DNA of 24,072 bases from a virus. Within the stretch, counting starts at the first letter, position 1; each line of letters starts with the position of its first letter. Location of the stretch: IMG/VR virus record IMGVR_UViG_3300005519_000013, positions 1-24,072 of that record. One strand, written 5' to 3'. The notes under the pieces are model-generated. The model had not been told where the DNA came from and did no database searches. It worked only from the letters and a program-made list of their open reading frames with translations. The position numbers were made by a program, and so were the translations under genes. Shown in pieces: positions 8,324 through 14,752 of the stretch.

Positions 8324-10351
8324 TCACTTACGGTTGATCTTGAAGCGGCCACCGCGCTTGGGCGGGGCCGATGGCTTGGCGGGCTCAGGATCGGGCGTGG
8401 CCACCGCCGAGGCAGGGGCTGGAGAACCAACCGCGGCTGATTCCGGCTCGATCTCCAGCGGCTCGCCCTGGGCGACCTTGATCGCGGCTTTAAGCTGGGC
8501 CTTGGTCAGTACACCGCGCTTGCGGCGGTGCAGCTTTTCGCGCAGGGCGAGGATGTATTGCATGCCCTCACAGTCGAGGTAATGGTTCTCCCCGACCTTG
8601 TTGAACTTGCCCTCCTCCTCGCTCCACTCCTCGCCTACGATCTGCTTGCAGTAGTCGTTGCTCACCTGCTGGTGCAGCAACCACCACCCGGGGCGGTTGT
8701 CAGGGACGCCGATGCGGCTATGTACCCATCGTTTCGCGAGTGTTGTGTCGAACGCCCAGCGGCTGTCGCCACGCTTGCGGACCTTGCCGAGCTTGTTCTG
8801 CTCGACCAATTCCTTTTTGAACGGCATGGGCAGCGATTCTCGGCCCCGCATGGCGATAACTCGGCCCGGGTGGCTATGAATGAAGTTGTAAACCTCATCA
8901 TCTCGATAGCCGATGTCGACGCCCATCAACGTGATCGGGTAGCCGTCGAACTCACGCTCGAGCACATCGCCCAGGGCGTCCCACACCTCCTCGCGATCGG
9001 TATCACCCACCAGATAGTCATGCTCCAAAAGAGCCGAGCCCATCGCCGGATACCAGGCCCTTACCACGTAATACAGGCCACGTTTCTGCACGTCGACCGT
9101 GCAGAAAATCCGCTCAGGCGGCAGTAGGACGCGCCCCTCGGGGTAGCCGTAGCGCTCGCCCTTGACCGCTTCCCACGTTGGCACGTCGCCAACTTCGGAG
9201 TAACACTCGCCGAAACCGGTGTTGTACACGCCCTGCAGGGTCGCGGCATCGCCACTGCGCATAGCGCCGAGCAGCTTTTTCGCAAGGAAGCCGTAGGACT
9301 TCTTTGCCGCGAAGCTGCACAGCCCCGAGATCCAGATTGAGTAATGCGTAAACCCCTCGGTGTCGGCGAGGCCGCTTAGCGCTGGCTTGCCGTCCACAGC
9401 CTTGACGCTCTCGCCAGGGGCTACAGCCTGGCCGCGCTTGTTCATCCAGGGGCGCCACTTATCCTCGATCATGCAGCCGCTGTTCGGGCAGGTCAGCCGA
9501 GCATGCTGCTCAGCCTCGTCGGGCGAGCACTCCTCGGCAGTGCCCTTGCCTGGCCACCACAGCAGATCGCTCCAGGGCACGAAATATTCGCCGCAGTGCG
9601 GGCACGGGACCACCCACTCGTGCCGGGTTCCGCTCTGCCAAAGTTTCCAGATTTTCGAGCCGACAGCCTCGGGCTTTGCGATATCCCAATGCCAAAGACC
9701 GGTGCGCTCGTCGAGGCTCTTGCTGATCTTGCCGCGCAGCGGGGTAGCCGTGTAGCCGACCTTCGAGTCGACATAGGCATCGCCACGGGCCTCGATGATC
9801 TCGAGCGTGTCGCCCTCTTTCGTGTTGACGATCCGGTCGACCTCATCGACCAGAATCAAGCCCGCCGAGTCGGCGGCCAGCTCGGTCGGCGAACCGGCCC
9901 AGGCGAATCGCAGCTTGGCGGCGCCGATCCACTTGACGAATGTCGACGAGGCGGCCTCGCGGTACTTCTTGAGCAGCGACTCACAGCCGTTAATCATGTC
10001 CATAAACTTCGGGACAACGGTGTTTTTGAGGAGCGGCGCCGTGGGCGCAACGTACATGATCGGCGTCGGGTCCTCGTCAAGCCGGTGGCCACAGACGTTT
10101 TCCATGGTGACCGACTTGCCCATCTGCGTTCCCATCACAAACGTGACCCGGGAGAAACAGGGCTGCGCGAACGCCCAGGCCACGGGGCGCATGTACGGGT
10201 TCGCGTCAGGGTTGAACGGTCCGGGAATCGGCGCGGTCGATGGCATAACCCGGCTGTCTCGAGCCCACTCGTCAGCCGTCCGCCTCGGCGGTGCTTTCAC
10301 CGTCTTCGATAGTGTCGATATCGAGACTGCCAGCTTGAGCAACGAGCTCAT
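8324..10351 (-). CDS. terL: Terminase large subunit (lambda gpA / GpA family)
   Basis: 675-residue packaging motor ATPase and nuclease. The N-terminus TADEWARDSRVMP lines up with the lambda gpA opening. The Walker A-like segment is VMGTQMGKSVTM (Lys79) and Walker B is LILVDEVDRI (Asp169/Glu170). A Cys-rich zinc-ribbon region follows (CPHCGEYF...CPNSGC), a hallmark of GpA. The C-terminal nuclease has LMGVDIGYRDDEVY and NHYLDCEGMQY. The last 50 residues are Pro/Ala/Lys-rich with a basic end. Length is near lambda gpA (641). The ATG at 10351 gives about 29 residues before ADEWA, as in lambda; no strong ribosome binding site is present and the gene overlaps terS by 80 bases. Further upstream codons are possible starts. 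Confidence 0.95.
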   Translation of the reverse strand: MSSLLKLAVSISTLSKTVKAPPRRTADEWARDSRVMPSTAPIPGPFNPDANPYMRPVAWAFAQPCFSRVTFVMGTQMGKSVTMENVCGHRLDEDPTPIMYVAPTAPLLKNTVVPKFMDMINGCESLLKKYREAASSTFVKWIGAAKLRFAWAGSPTELAADSAGLILVDEVDRIVNTKEGDTLEIIEARGDAYVDSKVGYTATPLRGKISKSLDERTGLWHWDIAKPEAVGSKIWKLWQSGTRHEWVVPCPHCGEYFVPWSDLLWWPGKGTAEECSPDEAEQHARLTCPNSGCMIEDKWRPWMNKRGQAVAPGESVKAVDGKPALSGLADTEGFTHYSIWISGLCSFAAKKSYGFLAKKLLGAMRSGDAATLQGVYNTGFGECYSEVGDVPTWEAVKGERYGYPEGRVLLPPERIFCTVDVQKRGLYYVVRAWYPAMGSALLEHDYLVGDTDREEVWDALGDVLEREFDGYPITLMGVDIGYRDDEVYNFIHSHPGRVIAMRGRESLPMPFKKELVEQNKLGKVRKRGDSRWAFDTTLAKRWVHSRIGVPDNRPGWWLLHQQVSNDYCKQIVGEEWSEEEGKFNKVGENHYLDCEGMQYILALREKLHRRKRGVLTKAQLKAAIKVAQGEPLEIEPESAAVGSPAPASAVATPDPEPAKPSAPPKRGGRFKINRK

Positions 10352-10844
10352 GTGATCTTTGTTCGAGACGGTCGGCAGTAGACGCGCGGATCCGCCGCAT
10401 TTCGTCAAATAGCTTTGCTCGGATTTCGGCAGGGTCATCGATTACCGCCAGGTCGCTTGCCAAGCGGCTCGCCACAGCGTCGAGCTGCGTCGCATAAACC
10501 GCGGCAATGGTATTCAGGAAGAACACGACCCCGTCGACCGGCACCAGACGGGAGCGGGCAAGGTCGATTTCGATTTGCAGTTTTTCGCGGCGCGCCCGTT
10601 TGAGCAGGCGATCCTCAGATTTGGCCCCGCCACCCGAGCCGTCCTCGTCCTCGTCGTCGCCGATCTCATTCCGCAGCGCCTGCGTGATGAGCCACTCGAT
10701 GGCCCGCTGACTATCGATCTGCAGGGGGTTGCCCTTGCCGCCACCTCCGGCGACAGGGAGCCCGTCCTCGATCAGTTTGCTAACCCACCGCTCGGATTTC
10801 CCGATCAGGTCAGCCAGCTCCTTTCGGCTGATGATCTTGCCCAT
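10272..10844 (-). CDS. terS: Terminase small subunit (Nu1 family)
   Basis: 190-residue DNA-recognition subunit. The N-terminal winged helix-turn-helix reads SRKELADLIGKSERWVSKLIEDGLP followed by the Gly-rich turn GGGGKGNPL and the strand DSQRAIEWL, exactly the layout of lambda Nu1 (ADIFGxSxRTIxxWxxxGxPxxxGGGKGxxxxYD). The central helix (residues about 80-145) is likely the oligomerisation part and the acidic Glu/Asp-rich ends flank it. It would bind cosB-like sites, which should be in the gene-free DNA just upstream (10845-11023). The ATG at 10844 has only GAGG at longer distance. Confidence 0.92.
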   Translation of the reverse strand: MGKIISRKELADLIGKSERWVSKLIEDGLPVAGGGGKGNPLQIDSQRAIEWLITQALRNEIGDDEDEDGSGGGAKSEDRLLKRARREKLQIEIDLARSRLVPVDGVVFFLNTIAAVYATQLDAVASRLASDLAVIDDPAEIRAKLFDEMRRIRASTADRLEQRSHELVAQAGSLDIDTIEDGESTAEADG

Positions 10845-11023
10845 TGGTAGAAAGGACCTCGACGGCTAAACGCATAAACGTAAAAACGCAATTGGTCCTT
10901 TGCGTTTTTACGTTTTTGCGCTTTTACGTGAATACGCAAAACCGCGCCGCGCCTGGCCTCACGGTCAGGTGGGTCGCTGGGCGGCGGGTTTCGGGTATTG
11001 AAGAAGGGACCGGAAAAATCCGA
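10845..11023. other. Gene-free region upstream of terS, expected cos region
   Basis: 179 bases between the last lysis-side ORF and terS. In lambda-like phages cos and the terminase binding sites lie here. It holds a long inverted repeat and 8-bp arrays (separate entries), then GC-rich sequence including GGGCGGCGGGTTTCGGG near 10979-10995, which by eye recalls the GGGCGGCG...GGGTTTTCG of lambda cosN. That resemblance is short and not proof. No ORF here is convincing. Confidence 0.4.
10871..10940. repeat. Long inverted repeat plus 8-bp-period array (locus 1 of 3)
   Basis: Arms 10876-10891 and 10900-10915 are a perfect 16-bp inverted repeat around an eight-base loop; allowing one mismatch the arms extend to 10871-10891 and 10900-10920. 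The right arm continues as units of eight bases of the form RCGTTTTT (10902-10941). It ends with TTTACGT-gaat-ACGCAAA (10923-10940), a near-palindrome shared with the loci at 14395 and 18067. Confidence 0.85.
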
Positions 11024-11248
11024 TCAGACACGAGCGAACGCGGCGGTGTTTCGCCCCGTGAGAGGCCCCCCGCCCGGGGAGGACCCAAAATTCCAGGCCG
11101 GCGCACCATGGTGGTGCATCAGCCCGGCAGGCCGCGGCGACCCCGTTCCCTCGAGCAGCTCGCGGGCCAGCGCCTCGAGGAAGCTCTCCAGCTCCTCTGT
11201 CTGCACGTCCTCAGGGTTGAGGCCATGCACCTTGCGCGGCCGACTCAC
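11024..11248 (-). CDS. Small hypothetical protein
   Basis: 74 residues, no recognised family. It starts with GTG at 11248, overlapping the TGA of the gp49-like gene as GTGA; GGGGG lies about eight bases ahead. The N-terminal half contains an acidic helix (VQTEELESFLEALARELLEG), followed by a His-rich turn and a Gly-rich tail, which may be disordered. It is the last ORF of the lysis block before the putative cos region. Coding status rests on the tight overlap and ribosome binding site. Confidence 0.55.
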   Translation of the reverse strand: MSRPRKVHGLNPEDVQTEELESFLEALARELLEGTGSPRPAGLMHHHGAPAWNFGSSPGGGPLTGRNTAAFARV

Positions 11249-11670
11249 GCTGACGCCCCCGCATCCTGTGAGTCGACCGCATCCACGGCCGGGCGGCCAA
11301 GGACTGTTCGGATCTGCTGCAGCGCGGCGCTGGCCTTGTCGTGGCGCGTCTCGTACAGCGCCTGGGACAGGCGATAACCCTCGTGATGCCAGATTGCATC
11401 GCGCGCCAGGTCGCGGGCCTTGCTGATGGCCCGCTCGATGCCGAGCGCCGGATTGAAGTTCGCCGGGTCTGCCGAGGCTGCCTGGCCAGTTGCCAGGACA
11501 AAACCGCTGGGCAGGATGGCCACCGCCTGCGTGCAGGTGGTGCCCTTGATAACGCGAGTGTCATAAGTGACCGTGGCGAGGATCTCCTCAACCATTGCCA
11601 GCGTTACACGCGGGCCGGGAAGACCCAGGCCGGCAAGGACTGCCTCGAACTTCTGATCGGCGTCATTCAT
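11245..11670 (-). CDS. Phage gp49/Sf6 gp66-like protein
   Basis: 141 residues resembling the N4 gp49 / Sf6 gene 66 family of unknown function. Matching features, in order: a VTxxxxEEIL helix, the TTCTQAVAILPSGFVLATG strand with conserved Cys, then ADPANFNPALGIERAISKAR and DAIWHHEGYRLSQ, which follow the family pattern of '...C.lt..nGf.v.G.sa..dp.nf....G...A...A...iW..eGy.L'. GGAG is eight bases before the ATG at 11670, which overlaps the end of Rz by eight bases. The family occurs in many prophages near lysis genes or in head regions. No function is assigned. Confidence 0.75.
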   Translation of the reverse strand: MNDADQKFEAVLAGLGLPGPRVTLAMVEEILATVTYDTRVIKGTTCTQAVAILPSGFVLATGQAASADPANFNPALGIERAISKARDLARDAIWHHEGYRLSQALYETRHDKASAALQQIRTVLGRPAVDAVDSQDAGASA

Positions 11671-12181
11671 CGCCTGAACTCCCTTTTCCGTTATTCACTT
11701 TGGCGTGAGTCTCACGCACCCAATCGCGCAGGCTTACGAGCTGATTTCGGGTCGCGTGGCAGGTGGCATAGTTGTCGGCGACGACTTCGGTTGCGCCAGA
11801 GAGCGCAACTCCGGCGGGTCCTGCATCAGCAGGCTCGGCGGGTCCGGGAAGTACATTTGCGGCGGCGGCGTCGTGCAGCCGGACAAAGCCGCGAGTAAGA
11901 GTGCAGGCTGCATCAGCTGCCGGAGTGACATAGACGGGAACCTCTTTGGTGATGGTCTTGCCGGTCTTGTAGATGATCCGATCGCGGTCGACGTACTTGG
12001 TGACGACCACGTCGCGCACGGTGCCGGCCGCCCGGCCCTGTTCGAAGGCCTCGCGCAGTTGCTTGACCTCGGCGTCCTTGGCCTTGCCCTGCTCGTTGGT
12101 TACGCCGTTGACGTAACCGCAGAGATAGAACACGCCGAGGAGCGCCGCCAGGGCGATAAGCCCTGCGATCAATCGATTCAT
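11663..12181 (-). CDS. Rz: Spanin, inner membrane subunit (Rz-like)
   Basis: 172-residue i-spanin that links the inner membrane to the outer-membrane lipoprotein at the final lysis step. The N-terminal membrane helix (LIAGLIALAALLGVFYLCGY, residues 4-23) is followed by a charged helical periplasmic region typical of Rz (NEQGKAKDAEVKQLREAFEQ), then a mid-protein variable segment and a C-terminal helix. It lies directly after the endolysin (ATGA overlap), and a separate lipoprotein ORF is nested inside it in another frame. Two lines agree: position and the nested Rz1. Confidence 0.88.
   Translation of the reverse strand: MNRLIAGLIALAALLGVFYLCGYVNGVTNEQGKAKDAEVKQLREAFEQGRAAGTVRDVVVTKYVDRDRIIYKTGKTITKEVPVYVTPAADAACTLTRGFVRLHDAAAANVLPGPAEPADAGPAGVALSGATEVVADNYATCHATRNQLVSLRDWVRETHAKVNNGKGSSGDE
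11734..11931 (-). CDS. Rz1: Spanin, outer membrane lipoprotein (Rz1-like), nested in Rz
   Basis: 65 residues in an alternative frame wholly inside Rz. It has a short signal sequence (LMQPALLLAALSGC) with lipobox LSGC, so Cys19 would be lipidated and the mature chain about 47 residues. The mature part is Pro-rich (TTPPPQMYFPDPPS...), exactly as in Rz1. GAGG is nine to ten bases ahead of the ATG at 11931. Nested Rz/Rz1 pairs are well known in lambda-like phages. This ORF is easily lost in automated annotation because it overlaps Rz completely. Confidence 0.88.
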   Translation of the reverse strand: MSLRQLMQPALLLAALSGCTTPPPQMYFPDPPSLLMQDPPELRSLAQPKSSPTTMPPATRPEISS

Positions 12182-12726
12182 AGGCCCACCAGAAATAGAG
12201 AACGCTGCACCTCGCGGCGCTTTGGAATGCCAGGGCACTTGTTCGCCGGGATTCGACAGTCAAGGCCCGCGACGAACGTCCAGCGCCGGAACTGCTCAGC
12301 GGCGGCCGGCCACTGGCCAGCGATCGCCAGCCGGTACATCGTCGACTTGATAAAGGCCGAGGCCCCGACGTTGTAGACAAAATCGGCCAGCGCAATCTTT
12401 TGCCAGATCGTCGCCCTGGGAACGGTACGCATGACAAAGTCGACTGCGCCGCCCATGTCGCCCTGCAGGTATGCGGCGCACTCGGTAGGGGTGGCCACGT
12501 CGCCGCGCCGCACGCCTTTCGTGTGGCCGGTGCAGATCGTCCAGACACCACCCATATCGGGATAGGCCTCGTAGACCGTGCCCTCCATTTCAGGCGTGAG
12601 GACCATCAGGCCCGCGATGATTGCGGCACGTTCGACCGGCGCAGGCAGGCCGGTCTCGTTGACGGTGAAGCCCGCTGCCGCCAGCGATAACGTGACGGCA
12701 GCAACGATTCTCTGCAGGAGGTTCAT
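12178..12726 (-). CDS. Endolysin, GH24 lysozyme, SAR-type
   Basis: 182-residue muramidase that degrades the peptidoglycan. The catalytic block is LTPEMEGTVYEAYPDMGG (catalytic Glu48, Asp57) followed by VWTICTGHTKGV, the GH24 T4-lysozyme-type signature. An N-terminal weakly hydrophobic stretch rich in Ala/Gly (RIVAAVTLSLAAAGF, residues 6-20) looks like a signal-anchor-release segment, so the enzyme may be exported inactive and released by membrane depolarisation. Cys65 in TICTGHT next to the active site, plus Cys83 and two more Cys near the C-terminus, would allow thiol-based control as in P1 Lyz; this is inference. AGGGGG lies eight bases before the ATG at 12726, which overlaps the holin stop. 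Confidence 0.92.
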   Translation of the reverse strand: MNLLQRIVAAVTLSLAAAGFTVNETGLPAPVERAAIIAGLMVLTPEMEGTVYEAYPDMGGVWTICTGHTKGVRRGDVATPTECAAYLQGDMGGAVDFVMRTVPRATIWQKIALADFVYNVGASAFIKSTMYRLAIAGQWPAAAEQFRRWTFVAGLDCRIPANKCPGIPKRREVQRSLFLVGL

Positions 12727-12962
12727 TCGGCGGCCCCCTGCGCTTTCCGACGCCTTCCCTTGATGAATCGCGCAAGGGGCAGAACCCACTTACTCATCAC
12801 GAAATGAACGATCAACAGGCCCGAGTAGGCCGCCGCGAGCACATAAGCCAAGTCAAAGGCAGTGAGGCCCCCAATCATGAAGCCCGCCGCGAGGGGCGCC
12901 GCCTTCGCCGCCTCGGTTCCGAGCGAGAAATTCGCGGCAGTGGTAACGACTTCCTTGCCCAT
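12723..12962 (-). CDS. Holin candidate
   Basis: 79-residue membrane protein opening the lysis cassette. It starts at the ATG at 12962 with GGAGG eight bases ahead; longer upstream extensions lack support. There is one clear transmembrane helix (about residues 36-56, FDLAYVLAAAYSGLLIVHFVM) and one weak hydrophobic segment before it (AAPLAAGFMIGG). The C-terminus is strongly basic (RFIKGRRRKAQG), as in holins. The TGA overlaps the endolysin ATG. With a SAR endolysin a pinholin or a canonical holin would both do. No sequence family is recognised; the call comes from size, topology and order. Confidence 0.78.
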   Translation of the reverse strand: MGKEVVTTAANFSLGTEAAKAAPLAAGFMIGGLTAFDLAYVLAAAYSGLLIVHFVMSKWVLPLARFIKGRRRKAQGAAE

Positions 12963-13048
12963 TTGCGGGCCTCCAGAAACGACAAAGCCCCGCACGATGG
13001 CGAGGCTCAGAAGAAGGTGGCCAGGCTTTCCTGGCGTGTAGAAACGCG

Positions 13049-13072
13049 AAAGCCCGCAACCTGGCGGGCTTT
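13049..13072 (-). terminator. Hairpin terminator just upstream of lysis genes
   Basis: Perfect 9-bp stem AAAGCCCGC / GCGGGCTTT with a six-base loop. The best T-run is on the plus side (CTTTTC); on the minus side CTTT follows. It lies about 20 bases after the candidate late start site and 87 bases before the holin start. Confidence 0.7.
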
Positions 13073-13097
13073 TCATCGGTTTTATGACAGCATGGAC

Positions 13098-13138
13098 AAT
13101 CTAACCATTAAATCTAACTTTTGCAAGCATATTGGCAA
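13098..13138 (-). promoter_or_regulatory. Candidate late promoters (two overlapping)
   Basis: Two overlapping sigma-70-like elements on the minus strand: TTGCCA (13138-13133), 16 bases, TAGATT (13116-13111); and TTGCAA (13126-13121), 17 bases, TAGATT (13103-13098). The stretch is AT-rich within otherwise GC-rich DNA, lies after the methyltransferase stop and drives toward the lysis and structural genes. Confidence 0.55.
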
Positions 13139-13142
13139 TAAT

Positions 13143-14354
13143 TCACCAATAATCTCGGTAAATTGCCTTGTGAATCCTGGCGCCTAGCCATTTTATGACA
13201 GGAACCGCCTTACTGTTACCAAGCGCCTTATAGCGGTGGCCATCAGGGCAATCGGCCGCCTCCTTTCCCGCCCAGGGTATAAGCGTGTAGTCATCCTCAT
13301 AACCCATCAGGCGCTCATATTCACGAGGCGTCAGGCGCCGCGCCTGGCGGCCCTGAAAGACCGCATTCTCAAGCCCCCAGTTTGAAGCCAGCGGGTGCGC
13401 GATCTCGACCGAGACATCTGGATCCTGGGTGCCATGGACGACAAACGTCTCTGACTCTGCATCGTTCCTCGCGCCGTGCGCCGTCAGGGTCGCCGATTGG
13501 AACAATGGCCCGCCAGCGGTCAAGCCGTGACCTCCGTAGGCCGGCTGACCAGCCATGACCTCGACCGCCGGCCCATCCTCCCCCTCGCAATTCGGGCAGC
13601 CCCAGACGCCTAAATCTTCTCCGTAGAGGTGCCCGCACCCGCAATGGAAAGCAGGACCGAATGGAGCTCTTCCGGCAAGGTCTTGCCCCTGGCCTCGGCA
13701 CGGCGGAGTATCCCGGCGCTCGCCTTCGCGCTCAAATAGAACCGAGGCGGGATCGAAGTCGTCTCGAGCACTTGCGACAACGAACACACGGCGCCGTCGT
13801 TGGGCCAGGCCGAAATATTCGGCGTTAAGAACCCGCCACGCGATTGCTCTTTTGGGTCCATACACACAACCAGCGTGCGACCACGTTTTCCCTGCAGGCT
13901 GCAGCGGGCAGTCTTCCCCAGCAAGCGCGCCAAGAAAACATCCGAAGGCGTTGGCCTTGTCCTCGAGGACTCCGACGACGTTTTCCCACACGATGACGCA
14001 CTCGTCATCTCCTCGCTGGACTCTAACAAGGTCAATTGCATCTGCGATCTCCACGAATTTGACGGTTAAGGCCCCGCGATCGCCGGCAAGGCCCTCGCGG
14101 AATCCGGCGACACTGAAATCCTGACAGGGAGTTCCGCCCACGAGAACGGCAGGCGCGGCCGCCTCGCCCGAAAGGATCTTTCTGACCAATCCCATGGCAT
14201 CTCCAAGGTTTGGCACCTGAGGGTGACGGTATGCCAGCACAGCGCACGGAAACGGCTCGGTCTCACTCAGCCAGGCAGCACGCCACCCCAGCGGCCGCCA
14301 CGCCACTGAGGCAGACTCGATGCCACTGCATACGCTTGCATAATCGATTTGCAC
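13143..14354 (-). CDS. C5 cytosine DNA methyltransferase (Dcm-type)
   Basis: 403-residue C5-methyltransferase; it transfers a methyl group from S-adenosylmethionine to cytosine. Motif I is YASVCSGIESASVAW, motif IV carries the catalytic Pro-Cys loop GGTPCQDFSVAG (Cys77), motif VI is WENVVGV, motif VIII is QRRRRVF and motif X is ALGNSKAVPVIKWLG. The target-recognition part contains a Cys pattern (C-x-C at 238-240 and C-x2-C at 253-256) resembling a zinc ribbon. The start is taken as GTG at 14354 because AGGGGA lies seven bases ahead; a GTG at 14375 is upstream. No restriction endonuclease partner is in the window, so it is an orphan, plausibly protecting phage DNA. It has its own promoter and operator. 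Confidence 0.9.
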   Translation of the reverse strand: MQIDYASVCSGIESASVAWRPLGWRAAWLSETEPFPCAVLAYRHPQVPNLGDAMGLVRKILSGEAAAPAVLVGGTPCQDFSVAGFREGLAGDRGALTVKFVEIADAIDLVRVQRGDDECVIVWENVVGVLEDKANAFGCFLGALAGEDCPLQPAGKTWSHAGCVYGPKRAIAWRVLNAEYFGLAQRRRRVFVVASARDDFDPASVLFEREGERRDTPPCRGQGQDLAGRAPFGPAFHCGCGHLYGEDLGVWGCPNCEGEDGPAVEVMAGQPAYGGHGLTAGGPLFQSATLTAHGARNDAESETFVVHGTQDPDVSVEIAHPLASNWGLENAVFQGRQARRLTPREYERLMGYEDDYTLIPWAGKEAADCPDGHRYKALGNSKAVPVIKWLGARIHKAIYRDYW

Positions 14355-14386
14355 AGCAGAATCCCCTATCAACACTCGATATGGGG

Positions 14387-14415
14387 ACTATATGCGTCTT
14401 TGCGTCTTTACGCAA
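14387..14415 (-). promoter_or_regulatory. Methyltransferase promoter with overlapping palindrome
   Basis: On the minus strand TTGCGT (14415-14410), 17-base spacer, TATAGT (14392-14387; 5 of 6 to consensus). Start would be near 14380, 26 bases ahead of the GTG. The palindrome TTTGCGT-N4-ACGCAAA (14399-14416) covers the -35 and spacer, so a bound protein would block the polymerase. Confidence 0.65.
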
Positions 14416-14443
14416 AGACGTTTTTGCGTTTTTACGTTTTCGA
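14395..14443. repeat. 8-bp-period array with palindrome (locus 2 of 3)
   Basis: Successive eight-base units of RCGTNTTT type (GCGTCTTT twice, then ACGTTTTT, GCGTTTTT, ACGTTTTC) around a perfect 11-bp inverted repeat CGTCTTTGCGT / ACGCAAAGACG (14395-14405 and 14410-14420, loop CTTT). The stop codon of the Lar-like gene lies inside the array. Confidence 0.85.
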
Positions 14444-14752
14444 GCTTCTTGATTCCCGCATCCAGCCGGCGACAGCGCCCTCGAGCGTTGCATAGCCGGT
14501 TGCCGCGAAGCCGCAGGCCTTGCAGCCATAGCCCCACGCACCGGAGGCCTGGACAAAGCGGGGGTAGGTTCCGTTTCTGCAGCCGTGGCGGGGCAGGGTG
14601 TCGTCGTTGACGATCTCCCAGGAGATCCTGGCGCGGGCCTCATGGAGAGCGACATCGCCACGAGCCTTGCACTCAGGGCAGATCATCAGCATGCGCGCAG
14701 TAGCAGTATCGCGGCGCAGTACCGGAGCGGTTCCGCAGTGGATGCAGGCCAT
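14432..14752 (-). CDS. Lar-like zinc-ribbon protein (possible restriction alleviation)
   Basis: 106 residues with three Cys pairs: C-x2-C at 3-6 (ACIHCG), C-x2-C at 25-28 (MICPECKA) and a third near the C-terminus (GYGCKACGFAATG) followed by ATLEGAVAGWMRE. The last segment has the 'A..aW/GW..R' ending of Lar-family restriction alleviation proteins of prophages. lambdoid Lar proteins reduce type I restriction and can enhance modification. The ATG at 14752 overlaps the preceding TGA (TGATG) and has AGGGGG close by. It lies next to a methyltransferase gene, so a role in host-defence evasion is plausible. Generic zinc ribbon is the alternative. Confidence 0.65.
   Translation of the reverse strand: MACIHCGTAPVLRRDTATARMLMICPECKARGDVALHEARARISWEIVNDDTLPRHGCRNGTYPRFVQASGAWGYGCKACGFAATGYATLEGAVAGWMRESRSSKT

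Noticed and set aside
10844-11377. 177-codon plus-strand frame across the terS upstream region
   Set aside because: It crosses the long inverted repeat and is antisense to two supported small genes, with no domain seen.
13610-14041. 143-codon minus-strand frame inside the methyltransferase
   Set aside because: Shadow of the methyltransferase in another frame; the main frame carries all catalytic motifs.
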